The notes: generated by a model from the sequence alone, not told the origin. 64,000 bases of DNA from Piscinibacter gummiphilus (GCF_002116905.1 NZ_CP015118.1:310001-374000), one strand, 5' to 3'. Shown: positions 32,212 to 41,810, counted from the first letter of the stretch. Numbers and translations: made by a program.

Positions 32212-32520
32212 CTAGGGCTCTTCTGGCTGGCCAACGACGCTACGCTCCCCTGGTTGAGAGCAGGAACCTGAACTGCCAGTACCGAGTTGCCCGTCGAGCT
32301 GCGTAACGAACGTGAGCAGGTCCGAGTCGAGGGCGCGCAACCAAGCCACGAGCTCCACGATATCGAGTCTGCGCTCTCCCGACTCCACACGGCTGACGAT
32401 GGCTTGCGATCTCCCAAGGCGGCGCGCCAGATCAGACTGGCGCAAGCGGCGTGCCCTGCGCATGTCGCGCAGGAGGGAAACAAGAACGTCGTTCGGTCGG
32501 CTGTAGAGAGACTTGTGCAT
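32212..32520 (-). CDS. XRE-family helix-turn-helix regulator 2
   Basis: 102 residues from ATG 32520 (TTG 32538 is an alternative). The HTH domain is in residues about 10-68 (VLVSLLRDMRRARRLRQSDLARRLGRSQAIVSRVESGERRLD), followed by a Gln/Gly/Ser tail. Convergent with XRE 1 with no gap between stop codons, so transcripts overlap. The second palindrome lies about 97 bases upstream of its start. Confidence 0.8.
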   Translation of the reverse strand: MHKSLYSRPNDVLVSLLRDMRRARRLRQSDLARRLGRSQAIVSRVESGERRLDIVELVAWLRALDSDLLTFVTQLDGQLGTGSSGSCSQPGERSVVGQPEEP

Positions 32521-33129
32521 GGCTTGCTCTGCCCCCAAGCCTAGGCCCTACAGGACAGTATCCAGTTACTGCATGCGCATTCTTCATCCCCGAGGAGGCG
32601 CAAAGTTGAACATCGTACGGCATATATGCCGTGCATGCGGTAGATGGAATGCCGCTTACTCGTCCACAGCGAAGACACCGCCCCCCCAGTCGATGCGAGG
32701 AGAACCGTTGCCTGCGCGATTCGCAGACAGCGGCGGGCGCGGACCGGGATACGGCGGAATACATCACGCGTGATCGAAATCAGCCGGCACTAGCGTTCAA
32801 GCGAATAGCCTCCCTTCATTAGCGCAGCGCTCGGGGATGCAGAGGCGGGTGTCCGTTGTTATTGGCGGCTTCGTGCTTGGGGAAGTGGCCACGTAGAGAA
32901 GGCAACGCTCACGAATTTGGCTCAGAGCGGCTTGAGCGTACGCATGGAGCGGTGATCAGCATGTTCGAACGCGGATCGTCCGAGAGTCCGCTTGAACGAG
33001 AATTCGTGTTGCCGAGGCGCCGCGAAACGACGGAACACCGTGCTGGAAAGCGCGGATTGCGTTAACCTGGCGGGCCTCGCGCCGAGCTGCCCAGTGGCGT
33101 GCTACTCAAAGAATATCCAGCGAAGTTCG
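32521..33129. other. Long intergenic region before methyltransferase
   Basis: About 600 bases with no convincing gene. It holds the second 16-bp palindrome. One short open frame at 32856-33065 (+) has no family features or ribosome site. The region probably carries the promoters for XRE 2 (left) and for the methyltransferase (right). Confidence 0.5.
32617..32632. promoter_or_regulatory. Palindromic operator, copy 2
   Basis: The same 16-bp palindrome as at 31849-31864. It is placed to control XRE 2 (start 32520, minus) and possibly the methyltransferase (start 33130, plus). Confidence 0.65.
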
Positions 33130-34680
33130 ATGTTGCGCAAGACCATTCCTGTTGTTGACCTGTTTGCTGGGCCTGGAGGCCTAGGGGAAGGCTTCTCCTC
33201 CATCGTAGGCAACGATGGCCGAAGACGATTCGAGGTCAAGGTTTCGATCGAGAAGGAAGAGATCGCGCACCGCACCTTGACGCTACGCGCGCTCTTCCGT
33301 TCGTTTCCCAAAGGTAAGGTTCCCGACTGCTACTACGATTACCTTCGCGGTTCGATCACGCGCGAGGCTCTCTTTGCACACCCGGACGTCCCTGAGGAGT
33401 CGCGCCGAGCCGCGGAGGAGGCCAAGTGCGCCGAGCTTGGCGTCACGCCGCACGACGAGATCGACGGCTGGATCAAAGCGGCCTTGAACGGAGCCAAGGA
33501 ATGGGTGCTGATTGGCGGCCCACCTTGCCAAGCCTATTCCATGGCGGGCCGGTCCCGCATGCGGCCGGGGGACTCTGAGAAGTTCGAGAAGGACAAGCGG
33601 CACTTCCTCTATACGGAGTACCTGCGAATCATCAAAGAGTTCGGGCCGGCGGTGTTCGTGATGGAGAACGTCAAGGGCATCTTGACGTCGAAGCACGGTG
33701 GGTCGCCCATCTTCGATCGTATCCTCGGTGATCTGCGCGACCCGGGAAACGGCTTCAAATATCGGGTGCGCTCTTTCGTGGTTGATGACGACGATCCGTC
33801 CCCTCAGGATTTCCTTATCGAGTCGGAGAAGTTCGGGCTGCCTCAAGCACGGCACCGCGTCATCCTTTTCGGCATCCGCTCCGATCTCGCAGAGGCTTCG
33901 TGGAAGTTGCTGGGGCAAGCGCGGCGCTTTCGATTGGCGGAGACCTTCCGCCAAGTCAGCGTGCGCGAGGCGTTGGCTGGCTTGCCTCCGCTTCGCAGCA
34001 AGCTGTCTCAAGAGCCTGACAGTCGAGAAGCGTGGCTGTCGGCTGTCAGGGAGGCACCCAACGGTTTGAAGGGGTGGCAGGACCCACTTCGCAAAGCGAT
34101 AGAGACTGAGATGACACGGGCTGTTCACGCGGCGCGAAACAGTGAGGCCTTTGGGGGACGCTTCATCAAGCAGCCCGTTCCACTGGGCGTTGACATGCCC
34201 AAGAAATTACGAGACTGGATTGGCGATCCGAAGCTCGGCGGAGTGATACAGCACGAGACCCGAAATCACATGAGGTCGGACCTTAGCCGATACATGTTTG
34301 CCTCGTGCTTCGCCGCGATCCGCGGATGCTCGCCGAAGCTGCCGGAGTTCCCGCAAAAGCTGCTTCCTGCTCACGGGAACATGGACGCCGACACCGTACC
34401 GTTCCTCGACCGCTTCCGCGTGCAGGTCGCCGGACTGCCTTCCACTACAGTCGTGTCGCACATTTGCAAGGACGGGCACTACTACATCCACTACGATCCG
34501 TCGCAGTGCCGTAGCTTGACGGTGCGCGAGGCCGCGCGCTTGCAGACGTTCCCGGACAACTACCTGTTCGAAGGCAACCGCACCCAACAGTATTGGCAAG
34601 TAGGAAATGCCGTGCCGCCGTTTCTCGCGCGCCAGATCGCCGAGGTAGTCGTCGATTTCATAGATTCTTCGCGGCGCTGA
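33130..34680 (+). CDS. dcm: DNA C5-cytosine methyltransferase
   Basis: 516 residues from ATG 33130. Complete C5-methylase motif set: I VVDLFAGPGGLGEGF (8-22), IV GGPPCQAYSMAGR with catalytic Cys133, VI VMENVKGIL (178-185), VIII QARHRVILFGIR, and IX/X VREAARLQTFPDNY then YWQVGNAVPP. It transfers methyl from SAM to cytosine C5 and should protect host DNA. The variable region between VIII and IX sets the target, which cannot be read. The 3' end overlaps the 3' end of vsr on the other strand by 23 bases. Confidence 0.93.
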   Translation: MLRKTIPVVDLFAGPGGLGEGFSSIVGNDGRRRFEVKVSIEKEEIAHRTLTLRALFRSFPKGKVPDCYYDYLRGSITREALFAHPDVPEESRRAAEEAKCAELGVTPHDEIDGWIKAALNGAKEWVLIGGPPCQAYSMAGRSRMRPGDSEKFEKDKRHFLYTEYLRIIKEFGPAVFVMENVKGILTSKHGGSPIFDRILGDLRDPGNGFKYRVRSFVVDDDDPSPQDFLIESEKFGLPQARHRVILFGIRSDLAEASWKLLGQARRFRLAETFRQVSVREALAGLPPLRSKLSQEPDSREAWLSAVREAPNGLKGWQDPLRKAIETEMTRAVHAARNSEAFGGRFIKQPVPLGVDMPKKLRDWIGDPKLGGVIQHETRNHMRSDLSRYMFASCFAAIRGCSPKLPEFPQKLLPAHGNMDADTVPFLDRFRVQVAGLPSTTVVSHICKDGHYYIHYDPSQCRSLTVREAARLQTFPDNYLFEGNRTQQYWQVGNAVPPFLARQIAEVVVDFIDSSRR

Positions 34681-35116
34681 TTTCTCCGCGGTCTTCGAGG
34701 CCTTCGATCCATTCGGACAGCATTTCGGACAATTCCGCGACCGTCCTGGGATTGCGCGTGCTGCATTCCCAGACTGTCAGGACGCGCCAGCCAAGTAGTC
34801 TCAGCGCGTCGGCAGCGCGCGCGTCCCGGTCGACATTCGCCAGAAGCTTGGTCTTCCAGAACTCGGGACGGGTCGCAGGTAGCTTGGCGTTCCTGCACCC
34901 CGAATGCATGTGCCAGAAGCATCCATGCGTGAATATCGCAACCTTGTGGCCCGGGAGGACAACGTCTGGCGACCCCGGCAGGTCCTTGCGGTGCAGTCGA
35001 AAGCGGTAGCCCGCTGCGAAGAGAGCTTTGCGCACCACCATCTCGGGCTTCGTGTTCTTCGGCCGGATGTTGGACATCATGCGGCTCCGCACGGCAGGTG
35101 ACACGACGTCCGTCAT
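34658..35116 (-). CDS. vsr: Very short patch repair endonuclease (Vsr)
   Basis: 152 residues. Vsr nicks 5' of T in T:G mismatches arising from 5-methylcytosine deamination. Seen: SPAVRSRMMSNIRPKNTKPE at the start, catalytic Asp51 in PGSPDVVL, His64 and His69 in THGCFWHMH, and a zinc-type Cys set (Cys66, Cys74, Cys118 in VWECS). Convergent and overlapping with the methyltransferase it accompanies. Its start is only four bases from an IS481 copy that separates it from the upstream AIPR gene. Confidence 0.94.
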   Translation of the reverse strand: MTDVVSPAVRSRMMSNIRPKNTKPEMVVRKALFAAGYRFRLHRKDLPGSPDVVLPGHKVAIFTHGCFWHMHSGCRNAKLPATRPEFWKTKLLANVDRDARAADALRLLGWRVLTVWECSTRNPRTVAELSEMLSEWIEGLEDRGEISAAKNL

Positions 35117-35119
35117 GGC

Positions 35120-36174
35120 GCTAGCTGTGAAGCGTCAAGAGGTTGTATCTCGGCCCGGGTAGTCGAGAGGCCGGCGGCACGCGACCGATGCCGTGGTGAG
35201 GCCGGTGCCAGTTGTAGTGATGCTGCCAGCTGTGCAGGACTTCGCGTCGCTCCTCGGAGTTCCGGTACGTCCAGCCGTAGGCCCACTCGCGCAGGGCCGA
35301 CTGGATGAAGCGCTCGGCCTTGCCGTTGGTTTGTGGACGGTAGGCGCGAGTGAACTTCTGCTGGATGCCCAGCTGCTCGCAAGCGGCCCTGAATAGCTTG
35401 GAACGGAAGGCTGAACCGTTGTCGGTCAACAGCCGCTTGATGGTCACGCCCAAACGGTTGTAGTACGCCACGGCATCGCGCAGGAACTGCACCGCGCTCT
35501 CTGTGCGCTCGTCGGGGTGCATGGCCGTGAAGGCCACGCGCGCGTGGTCGTCTACTGCGACGAACAGGAACTCCCAGCCTGCGCCATTGACCGAGTCGCG
35601 GCGATTGCCGGTTACGCGATGACTCGGGCGCTCGATGCGTCCAAGCTTCTTTGTGTCGATGTGCAGCAGGTCGCCCGGCTGCTTGTGCTCGTATCGCTGT
35701 ACGGGCTCGCGCGGCTCCAGGTCCGAGAGCTTGGACAGGCCGGCCCGTGCCAGCACACGGCTGACGGTCGCCTCCGACACGCCGACGCTCTTGGCGATGC
35801 GCGATTGCAGCATCCGGCGCTGGCGCAGTTCAACGATAAGCAACGCCTTGCCCGGCTCGATACTCCGGGGCGAGCGAGCCGGCCGAGACGATGCATCAGC
35901 CAGGGCGGCAACACCTCCTGCCAGGTACCGCCCCAGCCACTTCCTGGCCGTGGGGGGCGTTACCCCGTGCTTGGCGGCCGCTTCACAGGCGCTCAGGCCC
36001 TGCTCGGTCATTTCTTTGACCATCTCCGCTCGGCGCGCGTAGGTAAGTCGGGCATGCTTATGGGTGTTCATCCGGTTGGGCCCCTTGGGTGGATTGGGTG
36101 TTTGGCGACTTCCAGTCTCTCAAACCCAATCCGGATGAACACCGGATACAACCTATTGAAGCATCACAGCTAGC
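35120..36174 (-). mobile_element. IS481-family insertion sequence with 6-bp target duplication
   Basis: Ends are inverted repeats: 35121-35149 against 36145-36173, 26 of 29 bases matching. The 6-bp GCTAGC occurs at both edges (35120-35125 and 36169-36174), matching the NCTAGN target known for IS481. Length about 1.05 kb. One intact transposase on the minus strand. It is inserted between the AIPR stop and vsr start. Confidence 0.93.
35121..36071 (-). CDS. IS481-family transposase
   Basis: 316 residues. N-terminal helix-turn-helix (YARRAEMVKEMTEQGLSACEAA...) and DDE rve domain: HIDTKKLGRI (first Asp), RLLTDNGSAFRS (second Asp) and QTNGKAERFIQ (Glu). Intact, so probably active. The stop codon TAG is read from the CTAG of the target duplication, so the coding end depends on the target site. 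Confidence 0.95.
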   Translation of the reverse strand: MNTHKHARLTYARRAEMVKEMTEQGLSACEAAAKHGVTPPTARKWLGRYLAGGVAALADASSRPARSPRSIEPGKALLIVELRQRRMLQSRIAKSVGVSEATVSRVLARAGLSKLSDLEPREPVQRYEHKQPGDLLHIDTKKLGRIERPSHRVTGNRRDSVNGAGWEFLFVAVDDHARVAFTAMHPDERTESAVQFLRDAVAYYNRLGVTIKRLLTDNGSAFRSKLFRAACEQLGIQQKFTRAYRPQTNGKAERFIQSALREWAYGWTYRNSEERREVLHSWQHHYNWHRPHHGIGRVPPASRLPGPRYNLLTLHS

Positions 36175-37943
36175 TAGCGAAGCTCAGGGATGCCCTTGGC
36201 AGGCTTGGAGAAGGTCGAACCCATGACCAAGTCGCGGCATTCGGGTTTTTTGGCCCATTCGGAGACCAAGCGGCCATTGGCGGATCGTACGAAGATGTCG
36301 TTCACCTCGCCGGCCCAGACCTTGATCTGCTCGAACAACTCGGGCGAGGGCCCCTGGGCGTTCCACACCCGCTCAAGGTCGATTCGATCACCGAGCTGTT
36401 GCGCGACGATCGAGATGGTGTAGGCCGCCACGTTGTTCTGACCGGCCTTGAAGGCTTTCAACGTGTACTTGGCGGTGTCCCGGAACAGTTTTGCCTTGGC
36501 GATCATCACCTTGTAGTCAGCGACGGTCGGCGCCGGGGCCTCCGCGCCTTCCACTGTGAGCGAACTCATGAACTTGTCGAAGTTCTTCTGCGCCCCAAGG
36601 CTCACGAAATCGGGCTGCTGATCCCAGGCCACGATGTACTTCGCGAGGTCCGTCTTCGTGATGCGCCGGGTTGCAGGAATGGCTTCCTTCAAGGCCTTCA
36701 GGCGGGCCTCGGTGTTGCCGTCACGCGCCAGCATGGTGGCATAGCTACCGGCTGCGCGCTCATAGAACCATCGCCCGACTCCGTCCGGGCAGTACACGGA
36801 TAGCGAGAGCCGCTCGATCGCGACATGGAACGGTTTGTTTGCCGAAAGGTCCGATTGGCTCACAGCGTTCTGACTGTTTGCATACCTCGAAATATCCGAG
36901 ACCAACGCCTCCTCGGCGGCCGCGTCCTGGGTCCGCATGACAATGATCTTGGCCGGGACACGCACTCGAGACAGGTCCGTCTCCGGATACTTTTTCTTCG
37001 CGAAGTAAAGCGACGCCGTGGTCTGACCGCCATTGACGATCTGCAGGCCCTTGAGCCAAGCGATTCCCTTCGCGCCATCGACGGCGGTCGCCATGCGCAT
37101 CTCGTCCGCCACCAGCACGATGCCGTTGTTGTAGGCCATGAATCTGCCTGGAGTGGTCCGCAGCGTCGTCTGGATTCCGGCGTTTACAGTTTTGCGTCCC
37201 TTGACGCTCAGAAAGGATCGGACGTTGGCTTCGAGGAGGCGTGCGCCAAATTTCTCGTATAGCAACCGCAGCGCCTCGCCCGGAATGGCCGTGAGTGCGT
37301 AGTCGTAGTCGTCGTTGTCGCCCGGAACGAACACGCATGGCAGAGGGGCTCCCGAGACGTCGGTGAAGTCCACCAACAGTTCGTCGCGGGGTTTGCCTTC
37401 GGAAAGGTGGCGATGCAACCGCTCGATGTCCATGATCTCCATGCGAACGGCTTTGCCAGCGACCACTCTGGTCTTGAAGAACTTCGACTTGGCGACGCGG
37501 TCGGTGAGCAGATAGACGCGCACATTCTCCAGCTCGTCATAGGCGTCGTGCAGGATCTGGGCAAGCGTGCGCGCGTCGTCCGACTCGTCGAGCAGGGGGG
37601 CGAGTTTTCCCGCAGCGCTGAGGGAGAGAAAGCTCAGGCACTGCTCTGCAGCTTCTCTGATCTCGGAGGGCGGCACGGAGGTCGGTTTCTCCACTCCGTC
37701 GTACAGCGTCACGAACAGGTCGAGCTGAGTGTCGTCGTCAGAGATGGCGTAGCCGCTAAGGCGGAACTGCTCCCGATTCACCGAGTTCTTGACGTGGCAT
37801 GCAACAGGCTCAAAAGTCATGCCGATCTCAGACATGTGCTTCATCACGATCTCCGTGAATGCCAGCTCGGAATGGGGAACGCCGTCTTCCACCATGGTCG
37901 CCACGTCCGCCTGGGTCTCTCGCAAGAATTCCGTCAGATCCAT
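36174..37943 (-). CDS. AIPR-family protein of MORC-type restriction locus
   Basis: 589 residues. AIPR signature: LYEKFGARLLEANVRSFLSV (228-247), YNNGIVLVAD (271-280), LQIVNGGQTTASLY (300-313). The N-terminal 80 residues (ELAFTEIVMKHMSE, then QLDLFVTLYDG) look like a degenerate PD-(D/E)XK region. AIPR proteins were first noted as abortive-infection phage-resistance proteins in restriction operons; biochemical role not settled. The start overlaps the stop of the DUF4420 gene (TGATG). Its stop codon abuts the IS481 copy, so the protein is intact. Confidence 0.88.
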   Translation of the reverse strand: MDLTEFLRETQADVATMVEDGVPHSELAFTEIVMKHMSEIGMTFEPVACHVKNSVNREQFRLSGYAISDDDTQLDLFVTLYDGVEKPTSVPPSEIREAAEQCLSFLSLSAAGKLAPLLDESDDARTLAQILHDAYDELENVRVYLLTDRVAKSKFFKTRVVAGKAVRMEIMDIERLHRHLSEGKPRDELLVDFTDVSGAPLPCVFVPGDNDDYDYALTAIPGEALRLLYEKFGARLLEANVRSFLSVKGRKTVNAGIQTTLRTTPGRFMAYNNGIVLVADEMRMATAVDGAKGIAWLKGLQIVNGGQTTASLYFAKKKYPETDLSRVRVPAKIIVMRTQDAAAEEALVSDISRYANSQNAVSQSDLSANKPFHVAIERLSLSVYCPDGVGRWFYERAAGSYATMLARDGNTEARLKALKEAIPATRRITKTDLAKYIVAWDQQPDFVSLGAQKNFDKFMSSLTVEGAEAPAPTVADYKVMIAKAKLFRDTAKYTLKAFKAGQNNVAAYTISIVAQQLGDRIDLERVWNAQGPSPELFEQIKVWAGEVNDIFVRSANGRLVSEWAKKPECRDLVMGSTFSKPAKGIPELR

Positions 37944-38950
37944 CAGATCGCTCCCAATTTTTTCAATGCTCCATCGAAGCCCACACTTGCTCCGGGAGCG
38001 TTCTCGAAGTCGACCTCATACGAGGCGGAAGTCACGCCATGCGGCACTTTCGACGGCGTCAGCCGCGGAAATCCGTCGTCTACGTGAAGAACCCTCGTGC
38101 CGGCGACGGTAAAGCGCCTGGAGTACCTGACTGCGTGCGAGTCTCGATAGCCTGCTGCCAAAAGACGGTCCTCCAGGAGTACCTTGGCGACCGAGGTTAC
38201 GCTGGGGTCGGAGCGAAGCTCATCGACCGTCTCCGGAAGTGTCTTTCCCGAAGCTGTCTCGCGCAGTCGAACGCCCGCCAAGTAGAGTGGCTGCCGAACG
38301 GCGTCGTCCAGCTGTTCAAGCGAGCCGATGCGAACTTTGAACCCCGAAGAGGCGTTCGTTGTTTTCACCTCGATGGCCCCGGTTCCGATCTCGAAGTCAC
38401 GCAAGCCGTCGTTGGGGCCGGTCCAAGCTTCGATCGCAGCGACGGGTTCGACACCTAGAATGAACATCGAGGACAGTGCGTGGAGTTCACCCAAAAGGCC
38501 GATCTCTTTTTCGGCGCTCAAAGCCAGCGCACCGTTGCGCATGAACTCCTGCCAGGCGCGGATGCGCCCAAGCATGACTCGCAATGCATGCGCCTCGTCG
38601 TCCCCGGGGCAGGCGTCGAGCGCTTCAGCCACGTTGCAGGCCATTTCCGAGAAAAGTTCCAAACCGCCCGACTCGGTGCGCGTCAACGCCAACCAGACCC
38701 CGCCGTCGGGCAACGGGCCTGCACGCTCGACGGTAAAACCCAATCCGGCAGGCAGATTCTGCGCAGCCGGTAGCGTCGCCCTGTCGAAGCGCGTCATCAG
38801 CGCCTCGAGACCACCGGGATAGCGCCTCCCCGCACGCAGAGGCATCGCCCCAGGTCGCGACATCGGCACAGCTCTCCACCCAGGTCGTGCGTCGCCGTCG
38901 ACTGGCAACGAACTCCACGCGAGCGAGAGCTCTTCACTCAGACGCGCCAT
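37943..38950 (-). CDS. DUF4420 PD-(D/E)XK nuclease-like protein
   Basis: 335 residues. PD-(D/E)XK core: Glu155 in GLLGELHAL, Asp185 in LRDFEIGTG and Glu194-x-Lys196 in AIEVKTT. It fits DUF4420 (PF14390), predicted nuclease of restriction operons with Z1 and AIPR. It should be the DNA-cutting subunit. It overlaps Z1 upstream by 17 bases and AIPR downstream by one base, so the three are translated together. Confidence 0.87.
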   Translation of the reverse strand: MARLSEELSLAWSSLPVDGDARPGWRAVPMSRPGAMPLRAGRRYPGGLEALMTRFDRATLPAAQNLPAGLGFTVERAGPLPDGGVWLALTRTESGGLELFSEMACNVAEALDACPGDDEAHALRVMLGRIRAWQEFMRNGALALSAEKEIGLLGELHALSSMFILGVEPVAAIEAWTGPNDGLRDFEIGTGAIEVKTTNASSGFKVRIGSLEQLDDAVRQPLYLAGVRLRETASGKTLPETVDELRSDPSVTSVAKVLLEDRLLAAGYRDSHAVRYSRRFTVAGTRVLHVDDGFPRLTPSKVPHGVTSASYEVDFENAPGASVGFDGALKKLGAI

Positions 38951-41801
38951 ACTCGTTCTTCCAGTAGAGGTGATCGACCATGTATTCGACTTTGACGGTC
39001 TTTTCGCTGGACGGGAAACTGGCCGCGAAGGCCATGATCGGATCGTTCCAATCCTCGGGCACCGCGCCCGCCGCGCCGCTCGGCGTCAGCGGATAGAGAA
39101 GCAGCAAACCACGGCTGGCTTCACCAATGGCTTCCGGCGACACCAACTGGCGGAGCGCCTTCCCATTGGGGCGGGACGGCGGATCAAATCGGTTACGCGC
39201 GGGATCCGGTTTCCACGATTTCAGTGTGGCGTTGAGCGCACTCTTCCACATGTCATAGCCTACGTCGATGGCCTCATCCTCGGGCTCGGTCAACGCCCCG
39301 ATCGAGTACCTGGACGCATCTCCGCGGTGTGACCGAGAAGGCAAACTCTTCAACGAGATGCCTCGCGGGAAGTGATACGTCTTCTCGCCGTCGGCTCCTT
39401 CCGCGACCAACGCGACTGTCCACTTCTTCAACAAACCGATCTCGTTCATCTTCTCGATGAACTCGGCCATCACGCTGCTATTGGCACGCTCGATGCCGGC
39501 GGGCACGACGTACGCCTTCAGGAAGTCAATGACGACGCCTGCATCGACCTCACGCCAGATGTACGAGCGCTTCCATTCGTCCGGCTTCTCGTCGCGCTCT
39601 TGTCTGGGGGCGCCGGAGGCCGGGGCGCCCATGGCTTGGATCAACTCGAAGGTCGCATTGAGGTTGGATTGAAGGGATGCCTTGTCGTTCTTGAACGTGA
39701 TCGTCTGAACCGCGCTGCCACTGTATGAGAGGGACAGATTCTGCGCGGTGCGCATCTTTAGTGGGGAAGTAACGAGTAGCGTGTCATGAGAGGCGACCCG
39801 GAGCCCGTACTGCTCAGGTGTAGCGCCGCTGGCAGCCATGGCATCGAATTCCTCGCGAAGTTCCTCGGATGCGTCGGCGATGTGACCGAACCAGTCGACC
39901 AGATCCTCCGTGGTATAGAGGCGGCAAAGGTCCAAGTAGCCAGGACGGTACCCAAACCAACGTCCCATCTGCAGCAGCGTGTCATACATCTTTGTCGTTC
40001 GGACAAAGTAACTGGTGGTCAGGCCTTCGAGTGTGAGGCCACGCGCCAGCTTGTCGCCTCCGATTGCGATCACCTTGAGCCCAGTGGCCTCGCGCTCCGC
40101 GTATTCGAAGGCCTCCTTCGCCGATCCGTTGATCGTTCTGAGGGCTATGTCACCTATGGTCTCTGGCAGGATGGCCTCGATTTCGGACCAGGAGTGCATC
40201 GGCGAAGTCTCCTTCAGCTCGTCCATCGTTTTCGCGATGACGGCGCTGGTAGGCAAGAAGTCGCGCTCCCACAGATCGCGCAAGTCGGCCAGAACCTTTT
40301 CATGATTGATTCTTCGGGTCAGTGCCTGGCGCAGATCCTTGACGACCTGCTCGACCTGCCTGCGCACCTCTGCCTGCACACCCGTGAATCGGGTCACGTG
40401 GACCAGCATGGAGGCATGCTTGGTCTTCTGACCTCGGAGTGAGCGCATCGCACATGTGATCAGGAATGAATGGATGGCCTCGCGAAGTGAAGGCGTCACC
40501 ATCTCTTGGCCCGCGTAAGTGGGCACATGATCTTTCTTGTGCTTCTCAGGCATCCAGCCGTGTGGGCCTTCCCCGTCGATGTGATCCTTGATGATTCGGG
40601 TCAGCGGCAACCCACCGACACGTCCGTTGGGCCCTCTCGCCCCGAAGACTCGTGCGGGGCCAACGTAGTTGGAAGGCGCAGTCAGATTCTTGATGAACGA
40701 GCGAGGAAAGAGGTCGGATCCTTCTTCCCTGGTTGCAGCCTGCCGGTGGATGAAGATGTTGGCGAACGGTGTCGCGGTGTAGCCAACGTAGGCCGACTTC
40801 GCGAAGGAACTGAGAATTCGGCGAATGAGGCTGTTGATTGCCTTCGGCTGATGATCTGGGTCGGCCACGCCCTCGGAGTCGAAAGTCTGCTCGCCGGTGT
40901 CCACGGATGCATGGTCGGACTCGTCGTCGATGACCAAGAGCGGCAACTTGGTGACGATTCGCCGTCCGGTGGCTGCGTCAGTTGCATCTGCCACGTGGTG
41001 GCCCTGGATCCATTTGAGCAGACGGGCCATCACCGTCTTGTTCTTCTTGATCACGAACAGCCAAGGCCGCTCCTCGGGCGAAATCGCAAAGTGTTTCGCA
41101 ATGCCTGCATTGAAGTCGCCGTTGTCCTCGCGTGTGGTCGCGCAATGCGGGTGGATTTCCGGATCGCTGTCCTCAAAGAAGACACCGAGCGGCTTGCCAG
41201 GATCACGGTTGGGCGATGTCTCGTATCCGAGGAACGCCTCTTCAAGCCGGATCTGCGTCTGCGAGCGCAGGTTGTTGTGCAGACCTGCCAAGACAATGAT
41301 GATCTTGTATCCCGCGTCTGCTGCTTTACAGATCAGCGCGGAATAGCTGCTGGTCTTTCCGGACTGAACGTGACCAACAACCAGTCCTCGGCGATCCCAG
41401 TGACCTTCGCGCTCCGGATCTTCGAGAAGCCCCAGAATTTCGTCTGTGGAGCGGTCAAGAGCGTCGACTACGTCGGCCGCCAGCGTCCTCTCCATGTAGC
41501 GGCTGAGTCGATGCCAGTAGCGCCAATCCTTCTTGCGAGCTGCGTTGAGCCAGTCGACATGGCCGGTGACGTCGCTGAGCGTTGCGTCGGTCGAGATCCA
41601 ATGGCTGAACCGCCGGATCAGCTCCGCAACGGCGGCGGGTTGGTTGATTTCCTCAGCTCTCGACTTGAAGTGGAGTGAGGCGATACCCGCGACAACCTCG
41701 GCGATCAGCGTCGGAGAGCGTTTGGTCTCGTCGGGCTCATCGCGCAGCAAGGTCTGTGCGATAGAAATGAGCTTGCCTTGGGTGGGACTTGCATCTGCCA
41801 T
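38934..41801 (-). CDS. Z1-domain superfamily II helicase/ATPase
   Basis: 955 residues. Walker A VVGHVQSGKTSS (141-152), Walker B LLVIDDESDHA (288-298, DDES variant), motif III VGYTATPFANIF (339-350), then the Z1 region (SLREAIHSFLITCAMRSLRG), motif V GGDKLARGLTLEGL and motif VI LLQMGRWFGYR. A complete SF2 motor. In MORC-type restriction systems it is predicted to translocate or remodel DNA for the nuclease partner. It starts 9 bases after the MORC ATPase stop. Confidence 0.9.
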   Translation of the reverse strand: MADASPTQGKLISIAQTLLRDEPDETKRSPTLIAEVVAGIASLHFKSRAEEINQPAAVAELIRRFSHWISTDATLSDVTGHVDWLNAARKKDWRYWHRLSRYMERTLAADVVDALDRSTDEILGLLEDPEREGHWDRRGLVVGHVQSGKTSSYSALICKAADAGYKIIIVLAGLHNNLRSQTQIRLEEAFLGYETSPNRDPGKPLGVFFEDSDPEIHPHCATTREDNGDFNAGIAKHFAISPEERPWLFVIKKNKTVMARLLKWIQGHHVADATDAATGRRIVTKLPLLVIDDESDHASVDTGEQTFDSEGVADPDHQPKAINSLIRRILSSFAKSAYVGYTATPFANIFIHRQAATREEGSDLFPRSFIKNLTAPSNYVGPARVFGARGPNGRVGGLPLTRIIKDHIDGEGPHGWMPEKHKKDHVPTYAGQEMVTPSLREAIHSFLITCAMRSLRGQKTKHASMLVHVTRFTGVQAEVRRQVEQVVKDLRQALTRRINHEKVLADLRDLWERDFLPTSAVIAKTMDELKETSPMHSWSEIEAILPETIGDIALRTINGSAKEAFEYAEREATGLKVIAIGGDKLARGLTLEGLTTSYFVRTTKMYDTLLQMGRWFGYRPGYLDLCRLYTTEDLVDWFGHIADASEELREEFDAMAASGATPEQYGLRVASHDTLLVTSPLKMRTAQNLSLSYSGSAVQTITFKNDKASLQSNLNATFELIQAMGAPASGAPRQERDEKPDEWKRSYIWREVDAGVVIDFLKAYVVPAGIERANSSVMAEFIEKMNEIGLLKKWTVALVAEGADGEKTYHFPRGISLKSLPSRSHRGDASRYSIGALTEPEDEAIDVGYDMWKSALNATLKSWKPDPARNRFDPPSRPNGKALRQLVSPEAIGEASRGLLLLYPLTPSGAAGAVPEDWNDPIMAFAASFPSSEKTVKVEYMVDHLYWKNEYGASE

Positions 41802-41810
41802 GTCTGGTTC

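Noticed and set aside
32856..33065. Short + open frame before the methyltransferase
   Set aside because: No family signature, no ribosome site, and the codon pattern is not coding-like.
35517..36173. Open frame on the + strand inside IS481
   Set aside because: Mirror of the transposase and inverted repeats; the DDE transposase is on the minus strand.
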